A stretch of 64,000 nt of DNA, taken from NCBI RefSeq assembly GCF_018853445.1, contig NZ_JABELD010000003.1:1-64000 (forward strand), given 5' to 3'. The notes under the pieces were generated by a model. The model searched no databases and had not been told where the DNA came from. It was given only the letters and a program-made list of their open reading frames with translations. Below are positions 57,443 to 64,000 of the stretch, in pieces; position 1 is the stretch's first letter; each line of letters begins with the position of its first letter. Source of the stretch: Acidithiobacillus concretivorus (GTDB taxonomy: Bacteria; Pseudomonadota; Gammaproteobacteria; Acidithiobacillales; Acidithiobacillaceae). The position numbers and the translations under genes were made by a program.

Positions 57443-58560
57443 GCCGCGACCTTAAAAATGCCCAGCGCTGGGTCATTAAAATCGGCAGCAGCCTGCTCAC
57501 CAATAATGGTCAAGGCCTGGATCTCCCGGCTATTGAGGCCTGGGTCAAGCAACTACTGGTACTCCGCCGGCATGGCCTGGATATTGTACTGGTTTCTTCC
57601 GGTGCCGTGGCAGCCGGCATGGAGCGTCTGGGCTGGACGAGCCGTCCCAGTGCCCTGCATCAGCTACAGGCCGCAGCCAGCGTCGGCCAGGCAGCACTGA
57701 TTCAGGTATATAACGAATTCCTCCGCCGGGGCGGGGTTCACGGCAGTCAGGTCCTGCTGACCCACGAAGATCTTCAGGAACGCCATCGCTACCTGAATGC
57801 GCGGGCCACCCTGCGTACGGTGCTGGAACTCGGGGTCATTCCCATCATCAATGAAAATGATGCCATTGCCAGCACCGAAATCCGTTTTGGCGATAACGAC
57901 ACCCTGGCCGCCATGGTTGCCAACCTGCTGGAAGCCGATTTACTGGTGATTTTGACGGACCAGGCGGGTTTGTACGACCAGGACCCCCGCAAAGCCCCTG
58001 ATGCCCGTTTACTGACCGAGGTGGAGGCTGGGGATCCGGCCCTGCTGAGCATGGCCGGGGGGAGTGGCAGCGCCGTCGGCACCGGCGGGATGAGCACCAA
58101 GGTCCACGCGGCCAGCCGTGCGGCACAATCTGGTGCGGCTACCATCATTGCGCCGGGTGGTGCTGAGGATGTCTTGCTGCGCATTTGGGCGGGAGAGCCT
58201 TTGGGCACCCATTTTCGGCCCGGCGTCGCCAAACTGGCGGCACGTAAGCGTTGGCTGTCCGGTCAGCTCCGCCCCAACGGGGTGTTACATCTGGATGCCG
58301 GTGCGGCCAAGGTGTTACGCGAAAAAGGCAGCAGCCTGCTACCCGTAGGAATCACTGCTGCCGAGGGCGATTTTCAGCGCGGCGATCTGTTACGTTGCGT
58401 CGATCCCGAAGGACAGGAAATAGCCCGTGGCCTGGTGAATTTTGCTTATGAAGATGTTTTGTTGAGAATGGGAAAAAGCAGCAAAACTCTTTTGGAATTA
58501 TTCGGGGATATTGACGAGGTGGAAATCATCCACCGTGATAATCTGGTACTCAGCAACTAA
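57439..58560 (+). CDS. proB: Glutamate 5-kinase
   Basis: First step of proline synthesis: ATP-dependent phosphorylation of glutamate. It is 373 aa. The amino-acid kinase domain spans 1-260 ([53 protein letters not shown]). A C-terminal PUA domain follows (about 275-370). The start ATGA overlaps the obg stop, so it is co-translated with obg, a linkage common in beta/gamma-proteobacteria. Confidence 0.96.
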   Translation: MSRDLKNAQRWVIKIGSSLLTNNGQGLDLPAIEAWVKQLLVLRRHGLDIVLVSSGAVAAGMERLGWTSRPSALHQLQAAASVGQAALIQVYNEFLRRGGVHGSQVLLTHEDLQERHRYLNARATLRTVLELGVIPIINENDAIASTEIRFGDNDTLAAMVANLLEADLLVILTDQAGLYDQDPRKAPDARLLTEVEAGDPALLSMAGGSGSAVGTGGMSTKVHAASRAAQSGAATIIAPGGAEDVLLRIWAGEPLGTHFRPGVAKLAARKRWLSGQLRPNGVLHLDAGAAKVLREKGSSLLPVGITAAEGDFQRGDLLRCVDPEGQEIARGLVNFAYEDVLLRMGKSSKTLLELFGDIDEVEIIHRDNLVLSN

Positions 58561-58581
58561 ACTTTGCAAAAGTTCAGAAAA

Positions 58582-59043
58582 TTATTTGCCGGCTGGAGCC
58601 TGCAGAGAACAAACCCCGGATTCCTGCATCCCCAGACAAGTCCCGTACAAATACAGGCTATGATCACTGATGAAAAACCCTTGGGCTCCGGCGATTTCAT
58701 TTTGGCGGGCTTCCAGCGCCTCATCAAAAAACTCCAGAACCTTGCCACAAGCTGTACAAACCATGTGATCATGGTGACCGGTTTCGTTCATTTCAAAAAC
58801 GGCCTTGTCCCCTTCAAAATGATGACGGCGTACCAGACCAGCCATCTCAAACTGGGTCAGTACCCGGTAGACCGTGGCCAGACCCACTTCTTCGCCGGCA
58901 TCCAGCAACTGACGATACACTTCTTCCGCCGTTAAATGCCGGGTGTCACTGTCCTCAAAAATGCGGAGAATCTTCAGACGTGGCAACGTGGCTTTCAGAC
59001 CAGCCCGCTTCAATTCGTCACTATTTAGTTTTTCGTAGTTCAT
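58582..59043 (-). CDS. fur: Ferric uptake regulator
   Basis: Iron-responsive dimeric repressor, here in an organism likely to live with much soluble iron. It is 153 aa. The winged helix has LKATLPRLKIL and LATVYRVLTQFEMAGLV. The metal-binding block is HHDHMVCTACGKVLEF, with the CxxC of the structural zinc, and a second pair of Cys lies near the C-terminus (CLGMQESGVC). It is divergent from bamE with 66 bp between starts, the conserved fur-bamE arrangement. Confidence 0.95.
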   Translation of the reverse strand: MNYEKLNSDELKRAGLKATLPRLKILRIFEDSDTRHLTAEEVYRQLLDAGEEVGLATVYRVLTQFEMAGLVRRHHFEGDKAVFEMNETGHHDHMVCTACGKVLEFFDEALEARQNEIAGAQGFFISDHSLYLYGTCLGMQESGVCSLQAPAGK

Positions 59044-59109
59044 GTGCTCGTAGCAATTCCCATGCGTAATGGTTTAGGATAGTTGCACCTGACGCTTAAG
59101 ACAAGGACT

Positions 59110-59457
59110 ATGAGAAGCCTCCGCCTGATTACCCTGATTACCTTTTGTGCCCTCTCCCTCGGAGCCTGCAGTATTTATCGGGTTGCCGTACAGCAGGGTA
59201 ACGTCGTCACCAGCCAGCAACTGGCAGAATTGCATCCGGGTATGGATGCGCTGCAAGTGCGTACCATTTTGGGTTCACCACTGCTGAAGGACCCCTGGCA
59301 CCCCCATCAATGGATTTACTCTTATAGCTTTAAGCCGGCCTATAGTAGTACCCAGGTTCGCAAGGTGATTGTTCTTTTTGACAAGGACGACAAACTCATC
59401 GGCGTGCAGGGGGATGTGAAAGGCACGGCCAAGAGCCCGGAAAAGTCCGGCGCCTAA
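59110..59457 (+). CDS. bamE: Outer-membrane assembly lipoprotein BamE
   Basis: 115 aa. The signal peptide ends in the lipobox LSLGAC (lipid on Cys19). The mature part has the SmpA/OmlA fold: VTSQQLAELHPGMDALQVRTILGSPLL, then WIYSYSF and VIVLFDKDDKL. BamE helps the BamA-D complex insert outer-membrane proteins. The ATG at 59110 has AAGGA just upstream and puts the lipobox at the right distance. Repeat copy 3 starts 9 bp after the stop. Confidence 0.93.
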   Translation: MRSLRLITLITFCALSLGACSIYRVAVQQGNVVTSQQLAELHPGMDALQVRTILGSPLLKDPWHPHQWIYSYSFKPAYSSTQVRKVIVLFDKDDKLIGVQGDVKGTAKSPEKSGA

Positions 59458-59466
59458 ACGGATAAA

Positions 59467-59627
59467 CCTGAAAAGAGCAGTTGTTGTTCTTGGCGAAATC
59501 CAGCGCCCGTCAGGAGAGCTGTTTGAGCCCAAAGGGCGAGTTCTCTCCTGACAGCAGGGTGAGCCTTAGAACAACAGGCAAGGAACAATGGAGCAAAAAG
59601 CATCCACGGCAACTGTCGTTTTTAGGG
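59467..59627 (+). repeat. Long-hairpin intergenic repeat, copy 3 (shorter, imperfect)
   Basis: 161 bp. The core from GTTGTTGTTCTTGG to AGGCAAGG matches copies 1 and 2 closely, including the GTCAGGAGAG/CTCTCCTGAC stem. Compared with them the left arm lacks about 25 bp (the GCTTTGC...CGCGCC part), while the right arm keeps GGAGCAAAAAGC. The outermost 17 bases at each end (59467-59483 and 59611-59627) are unrelated to copies 1 and 2 yet pair at 15 of 17 positions, counting G-T. It lies in the 177-bp gap between the convergent bamE and ratA genes. Confidence 0.85.
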
Positions 59628-59634
59628 TGAAAGC

Positions 59635-60105
59635 CTAAGAAGATGGACTGTCCCCTGTTGCCGGAATGGCTACGGGGGGGCCATATACAGCGCGCGCTCT
59701 TTGCGCAAAACGCTGGACCATGGTTTCCGCCGCCTGTTTGAAAATAGGCTCCAGAAACGCGCCCACCAGCCGTGAGGCAAATTCGAAGCGCATATCCAGC
59801 GTCACTTCGGTGCCCTTGGGGTCGGGTTCAAGCTGCCACAATCCTTCCAGAAAACGAAAAGGACCATTCACCAGGCGCACTTCTGCCAGCTTGGGGCGCT
59901 GATAGCGGTTTTTGGTGGTAAATGATTTGCCAAACGCACCATGAGAAATGGTGATTTCGGCAATCACTTCTTCGCCCCGATCCTGAATGACTCGGGTTCT
60001 GCCACACCAGGGCAGAAATTGCGGGTAGGAACGAATATCTTCAATCAGAGCCATAACCTGCCCAGCGCTGTACGGCAACACAGCCGTTTTACAAATATGA
60101 TGCAT
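59635..60105 (-). CDS. ratA: RatA/Coq10-like START-domain protein
   Basis: 156 aa, polyketide cyclase/START fold. The motifs are KTAVLPYSAGQVMALIEDIRSYPQFLPWC near the N-terminus, then NGPFRFLEGLWQL and LDMRFEFASRL. The family includes Coq10, a ubiquinone-binding helper, and E. coli RatA, reported to block ribosome subunit joining. Which role applies is not settled by sequence. Start at 60105 matches the family N-terminus. It is close to smpB, as in many proteobacteria, but a phospholipase-D gene lies between. Confidence 0.9.
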   Translation of the reverse strand: MHHICKTAVLPYSAGQVMALIEDIRSYPQFLPWCGRTRVIQDRGEEVIAEITISHGAFGKSFTTKNRYQRPKLAEVRLVNGPFRFLEGLWQLEPDPKGTEVTLDMRFEFASRLVGAFLEPIFKQAAETMVQRFAQRARAVYGPPVAIPATGDSPSS

Positions 60106-60113
60106 GCATCCTC

Positions 60114-61292
60114 TCAATAACGGCGTTGACCCATGGCATGGGCCTGCACCCAGCGATCGAGCTGAGCCAGACACCACTCCGGCAAACGTCGCCAGTAGGG
60201 GCGCTTACGCCAGGGCTCCGGATCGATTTTTCGGGATATTGCAAATTCACGCACAAACAGTCCGTGCAACAGCAAGGATACCCGAGCCAAACGCAGTTCA
60301 AGGTTGAGCTCGTGATTAAACCACAAACTCAGGAAATCAAAATTTGCCGAACCTAGTGTTGCCCAGGATCGATCTACCAGTACGTACTTCGCGTGGAGGA
60401 AAGCGCCCTGATATTCATAAATATGCACACCTCTACGCATCAGCTTTTGATAATACGCCTGAATCCCGAATCGCAAAAGTGGGTGATCGGTAATGCGTCC
60501 CGCCAGCAGCAGGCGCACATCCACCCCGCGCTGCACCGCCCGGTAAATACTGCGCAATATCACTGGGTCAGGATTAAAGTAGGGCGTTGCAATCCAGATG
60601 CTTTGGCGCGCCCCGCGAATAGCAGCCAACAAACGTCGGCGCACGGCATAACTGGCAGGTGGTATCCCTTCAAGAAACCGGCCATCACCCCAGGATTCCG
60701 GAGAGAAAGCCATTTGTTCACCCTCTCCGGCAGGCAGGTCTGGCAAATGTTCTGGCCGGTGCCGGAAAAATATTTCCCGACCACGGTCCACCAACGCACC
60801 ACGACAGGCAAACAGCATGTCCCGATAAGGCGGATTACCCGGTTTGGCATCCAGCCATTCATCATCCAGGGCAAAACCACCAACAGCCAGCCATTGGCCA
60901 TCAATCGCGACAATACGACGGTGAGTACGCCGCAAGCGCTTTTCCAGGCCCTTCAGCTGCAAACGATGATAAAAATGCAGATGTGCGCCCGCCTGCCGTA
61001 GCTCGCTGACCCAGCTTTCGGGAAAGCCGCGACTGCCCAGGGCATCGAGCGTAATATATACCGCCACTCCGGTCAGGGCTTTGTCGCATAATATCCGCAA
61101 AATTTGCTGGGGCCAGATGCCCGCTGCAAAAATATAGTTTTCCAGTAAAATCTCCCTGGACGCGGCGCTCAAGCGGGTTTCCAGCCATGCGGCAATGGAT
61201 TGCATGTCATTCAGCAAAACCCAGTCAGGAATAGCCTCCTGTTGCCGGGTACGACGTCGTAGCAAGTGCCCCGTCAACAATCTGGACTCCAC
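60114..61292 (-). CDS. Phospholipase D / cardiolipin synthase family protein
   Basis: 392 aa, ClsB-like. Two HKD-type motifs are expected. The second is complete (HAKYVLVD, with GSANFD after it, near residue 310), but the first reads HRRIVAID (near residue 130), with Arg in place of the catalytic Lys. There is no N-terminal transmembrane helix. The substrate is probably phosphatidylglycerol or another phospholipid at the inner membrane. The Lys-to-Arg change makes full activity uncertain. It starts divergently from smpB and ends 8 bp before the ratA start. Confidence 0.85.
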   Translation of the reverse strand: MESRLLTGHLLRRRTRQQEAIPDWVLLNDMQSIAAWLETRLSAASREILLENYIFAAGIWPQQILRILCDKALTGVAVYITLDALGSRGFPESWVSELRQAGAHLHFYHRLQLKGLEKRLRRTHRRIVAIDGQWLAVGGFALDDEWLDAKPGNPPYRDMLFACRGALVDRGREIFFRHRPEHLPDLPAGEGEQMAFSPESWGDGRFLEGIPPASYAVRRRLLAAIRGARQSIWIATPYFNPDPVILRSIYRAVQRGVDVRLLLAGRITDHPLLRFGIQAYYQKLMRRGVHIYEYQGAFLHAKYVLVDRSWATLGSANFDFLSLWFNHELNLELRLARVSLLLHGLFVREFAISRKIDPEPWRKRPYWRRLPEWCLAQLDRWVQAHAMGQRRY

Positions 61293-61353
61293 CTTGTTCC
61301 TCCCCTCTCACTCAGCAAAAATTTCACAGGAGGGCAGGTAAAGTCAATGCCAC

Positions 61354-61383
61354 TTTCTGCATACCCCTTTTTTCACGTACAAT
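61354..61383 (+). promoter_or_regulatory. Possible promoter of smpB
   Basis: TTTCTG and TACAAT are spaced by 18 bp and end about 29 bp before the smpB ATG. The -10 is good and the -35 poor. Confidence 0.3.
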
Positions 61384-61412
61384 GATTGGCTGACTGGCAC
61401 GGGAGTTGTGCA

Positions 61413-61874
61413 ATGAGCAGCACCATCGCCCTGAATCGTGAGGCGAAACACGATTATTTCATAGAAGAGCGTTTTGAGGCGGGAATCGTCCTGGAAGGCT
61501 GGGAAGTCAAATCCATGCGTGCCGGGCGCCTGAATCTCAAGGACAGTTATGTCATTGTCAAAGACGCTGAGCTCTGGTTGCTGGGTGCGCATATCAGCCC
61601 CCTGCTGACAGCCAGCACGCACATTCACCCCGATCCTACCCGTACCCGCAAATTGTTGATGCACCGTGAGCAAATCAACCGGATGATCGGGAGCGTGGAA
61701 CGCAAGGGTTTTACCATTGTCCCTCTGGCCATGTACTGGAAGCAGGGCCGGGCCAAGGCCGAAATAGCGTTGGTCAAGGGCAAACAGGAACATGACAAGC
61801 GTGCGACCATCAAAGATCGGGAATGGCAAAGAGACAAGGCCCGTATTATGAAAGGCGGGTCCAGGGATGTTTGA
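61413..61874 (+). CDS. smpB: SsrA-binding protein SmpB
   Basis: tmRNA partner in ribosome rescue. It is 153 aa. [41 protein letters not shown] and the basic C-terminal [17 protein letters not shown] helix are diagnostic. The ATG at 61413 has GGGAG upstream and the family N-terminus. No tmRNA gene is in the window. The following thiol-disulfide gene lies 25 bp downstream of its stop or, with an earlier start, overlaps it. Confidence 0.96.
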   Translation: MSSTIALNREAKHDYFIEERFEAGIVLEGWEVKSMRAGRLNLKDSYVIVKDAELWLLGAHISPLLTASTHIHPDPTRTRKLLMHREQINRMIGSVERKGFTIVPLAMYWKQGRAKAEIALVKGKQEHDKRATIKDREWQRDKARIMKGGSRDV

Positions 61875-61899
61875 TGGACTGCCCCAAGGAAATTTTCCC

Positions 61900-62520
61900 A
61901 TGGTTCTCACACTGAAAAAACTGCCCAGGATTGACTTGACCCTTTGGGTGCTGCTTGGCTTTCTGATTATTCAGGGAATAGCGACTGTTGCCGTCGCTGG
62001 ACCAGCAACAGGTAGTGACGGGGATCAGGATTATTGGCAGGCCCTGACCCACACCCATTACATTCAGGAAGGCAGCAAGGGGCCGATTATTTATGATTTT
62101 TACGATCCCAATTGTCCTTATTGTCATGAAATCTATACCTGGCTACAAAACCCCATTCGCAGCCAGCAAATACGGGTCAGGTTCATTACTGTCGGCTTTC
62201 TGAGCCACAGTAGCGCTGGTAAAGCTGCCGCCATTCTCTCGGCCAAGGACCCGCTGGCTGCCATGAAACTGAATGAAAATAAATTCAGCACCAAAGGCGG
62301 TCCAGAAGGGGGTATAGATCCTGCGCCCATTACCGTACAAAATAAAATGAGTGATGTACTGAATTTCAATGCTTCGCTTTTGGTCAACAAGGAAGCCGAA
62401 GTGCTCGGGATTCCTGGAGCCAGCGTGCCATTTCTGGTTTATCGCCAGAATGGCAAAATTCGTTATGTCCCTGGTTTACCCAACAACAAACAATGGTCAG
62501 AAATTATTCACGCCCAATGA
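61900..62520 (+). CDS. DsbC/DsbG-like periplasmic thiol-disulfide protein
   Basis: 206 aa. An N-terminal signal or anchor helix (about 13-33) is followed by a thioredoxin-fold domain with the catalytic CPYC at Cys72-Cys75, the PYxC form of the DsbA/DsbG group. The cis-Pro loop is seen at GASVPFLV near residue 180. The ATG at 61900 is preferred because AAGGAA lies 9 bp upstream; a start at 61867 overlapping smpB is possible. The DsbC dimerisation domain seems short or absent. Its stop overlaps the dsbB-like start, so the two probably form an oxidative-folding pair. Confidence 0.85.
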   Translation: MVLTLKKLPRIDLTLWVLLGFLIIQGIATVAVAGPATGSDGDQDYWQALTHTHYIQEGSKGPIIYDFYDPNCPYCHEIYTWLQNPIRSQQIRVRFITVGFLSHSSAGKAAAILSAKDPLAAMKLNENKFSTKGGPEGGIDPAPITVQNKMSDVLNFNASLLVNKEAEVLGIPGASVPFLVYRQNGKIRYVPGLPNNKQWSEIIHAQ

Positions 62521-63026
62521 CTGCTGCCAAATACGCGCCCTGGCTGGCGGCTCTGGTCATTCTGGCTGGCATCGTTGCCTTTTCGCTGGTGCTGTGGCTA
62601 CAGTTTGCGCAAGGTGAGCAACCCTGCAGCATTTGTGTTTATCAGCGCCTGGCTGATCTGGCCGTCATCGTCATTGTAACCATGGGTTTTTTCTGGAAAG
62701 GCCCGGCCCGCCGGGGTTTATGGATATTGGCAGCATTGTATGCCCTGCTGGGCGCGGCACTGGCAGGCTGGCAGTGGCACCTGACGCAGATGGCGGCAGA
62801 TCAGATAGAAACCTGTTCTTCGGTCGAGGTGTTTCAGGGTGGCCCTGCCCTGGGCAGTCTGGGGAATGATTTTGCCTCGACCTTATCCGGCCATGGATCT
62901 TGTGCGCTGGCTGGCACCAAAAGCCTGGCAGGATGGCCCATCACCCACTGGAGTATGGTGTTTTTTCTGGGTTGCGCCATGCTGCTCCTGATCGCCCAGT
63001 GGTTGAGCGGCCGCGTCCGGAATTAA
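62517..63026 (+). CDS. DsbB-family disulfide bond formation protein
   Basis: 169 aa with four hydrophobic helices. The four functional Cys are present: Cys37 and Cys40 in the CxxCxYQR motif (CSICVYQR), and Cys100 and Cys129 in the second periplasmic loop. DsbB passes electrons from the periplasmic oxidase to quinone. The ATG overlaps the upstream stop as ATGA. The neighbour with the CPYC motif is the likely partner. It is convergent with purK. Confidence 0.93.
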   Translation: MTAAKYAPWLAALVILAGIVAFSLVLWLQFAQGEQPCSICVYQRLADLAVIVIVTMGFFWKGPARRGLWILAALYALLGAALAGWQWHLTQMAADQIETCSSVEVFQGGPALGSLGNDFASTLSGHGSCALAGTKSLAGWPITHWSMVFFLGCAMLLLIAQWLSGRVRN

Positions 63027-64000
63027 TCCTGACGCCAGTTCCAGTCCTGACGCAGCGTCTCCAATACTGCCAAAGCCTGCTCGGCGTCAGAACTCAAGGC
63101 ATTTACATGGCCCATTTTGCGACCGGGGCGCGCTTCCTTCTTGCCGTACAAATGCACCTTAATTTGCGGATGCTGCAACAGCTTCTGCCAATCCGGTCCG
63201 CCTTCTTCCCACAAATCGCCCAGCAGATTCATCATGACCACCGGACTGAGCAGACGGGTATCAGCCAGAGATAACCCACAAAGAGCACGTACCTGCTGAT
63301 CAAACTGACTGCTGACGCAGGCATCAATAGTGTAGTGCCCGCTATTGTGGGGACGCGGAGCCATTTCATTGACCAACAGACGACCCCCTTCCTCCACAAA
63401 AAATTCAACGGCAAGCACACCGACATAGTTCAGTGCCTCGGCAATGCGCGCGGCGCCTTGGCGAGCCTGATTTTGTAATGCCTCTGGAACTCGGGCGGGC
63501 ACAATACTGAGATCAAGCACAGCATGGTGATGACGATTTTCTGCCAGGGGATAAAACACCATCATCCCTTCCACTGAGCGCGCCATCACTACAGAAAATT
63601 CTTGCACCAGATTAATCCGTGACTCCAGAATAGCTTCCGGAGTATTCAGGCTGGCCCATGCAGCTGGAAGCTCACTGGCCGTGCCAACATTCTGTTGCCC
63701 CTTGCCATCATACCCAAAGCGGGTAGTTTTCAGGATGGCAGGAAAACTCAGCTTTCTTGCTGCAAGTGCCACATCATCCTCTTGTCTGAGCAGTGCGAAG
63801 GGCGCGACTGCCAGACCAATGTCCTGAAAAAAAGTTTTTTCCCGTGCCCGATCCTGAGCAATGGCCAGCGCCGTAGAGCCGGGGTGCACGGGTATCCGTG
63901 CTTCCAGATAAATCATGGCTGAGGCAGGAACATTTTCAAACTCGGCGGTCACCGCTGCACAGTGATCCGCCAAAAGCGCCAAAGCTGAAAAATCATCATA
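63023..64000 (-). CDS. purK: 5-(carboxyamino)imidazole ribonucleotide synthase, 5' end outside window
   Basis: ATP-dependent carboxylation of AIR to N5-CAIR in purine synthesis. The ATP-grasp domain is visible: AVTAEFENVP near the beginning, ILKTTRFGYDGKGQ, VVMARSVEG, NEMAPRPHNSGHYT with metal and ATP ligands, and LYGKKEARPGRKMGHV near the C-terminus. The frame is open to the window edge (reading Y-D-D-F before the first TTG), so the start and the N-terminal GGGQL part lie beyond 64000. It overlaps the dsbB-like gene by 4 bp, tail to tail. Confidence 0.95.
   Translation of the reverse strand, partial: YDDFSALALLADHCAAVTAEFENVPASAMIYLEARIPVHPGSTALAIAQDRAREKTFFQDIGLAVAPFALLRQEDDVALAARKLSFPAILKTTRFGYDGKGQQNVGTASELPAAWASLNTPEAILESRINLVQEFSVVMARSVEGMMVFYPLAENRHHHAVLDLSIVPARVPEALQNQARQGAARIAEALNYVGVLAVEFFVEEGGRLLVNEMAPRPHNSGHYTIDACVSSQFDQQVRALCGLSLADTRLLSPVVMMNLLGDLWEEGGPDWQKLLQHPQIKVHLYGKKEARPGRKMGHVNALSSDAEQALAVLETLRQDWNWRQD

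Overview
The window reads as a chromosomal segment of an acidophilic, chemolithotrophic gamma-like proteobacterium. My best guess is the genus Acidithiobacillus or a close relative. The guess rests on a Tat-exported high-potential iron-sulfur protein (8524-8805) of the Iro/Hip kind, a DsrE-family protein, a SulP anion transporter, and proteobacterial housekeeping genes in an order between E. coli and deeper branches. This is inference; no database search was possible.

Layout. 1-3017: end of serB, a peroxiredoxin-glutaredoxin fusion and glutathione reductase (thiol redox), with repeat copy 1 between the last two. 3026-5625: a minus-strand set with methylthioinosine phosphorylase, hypoxanthine phosphoribosyltransferase, a DsrE protein and two envelope-type small proteins. 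5748-8515: dgkA and radC, divergent from coaBC and dut. 8524-8805: the HiPIP. 8976-24606: one long minus-strand block of tRNA-Tyr, tRNA-Gly, tRNA-Thr, tuf and the fused S10-spc-alpha ribosomal operons (rpsJ to rplQ, including secY, adk, infA and rpoA). 24862-28263: an OmpA-like protein, ubiB, a LapA-like membrane protein and a Sel1 protein, followed by repeat copy 2. 28593-34142: nusB, ribH, ribBX, ribE, ribD, nrdR and glyA (riboflavin and one-carbon metabolism). 34247-40882: an unrecognised membrane protein, then metX-metW, a GST, ubiE and metE. 41052-45737: a SulP transporter and putA. 45909-54935: a G+C-rich, fully overlapping six-gene type I restriction-modification operon with three extra genes inside it. 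55102-59457: a YaiI-type protein, rplU-rpmA-obg-proB, and divergent fur/bamE, followed by repeat copy 3. 59635-64000: ratA, a phospholipase-D protein, smpB, a DsbG/DsbB-like pair and truncated purK.

Most notable: (1) a three-copy intergenic element, 160-190 bp long, that folds as a long imperfect hairpin. Its inner part is nearly identical between copies, while its outer stem differs in sequence between copies and stays complementary within each copy. I cannot match it to a named family. (2) A tRNA-Tyr-Gly-Thr-tuf cluster, the usual context of tufB, joined directly to rpsJ and the S10 operon, the usual context of tufA. (3) A type I RM operon carrying RhuM, DUF1016/YhcG and AlbA_2 proteins with every junction overlapping. 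(4) Zinc-type (four-Cys) versions of S4, S14, L36 and adenylate kinase in one operon. (5) A histidine-rich insert in MetE with a MetR-like box upstream of the gene.
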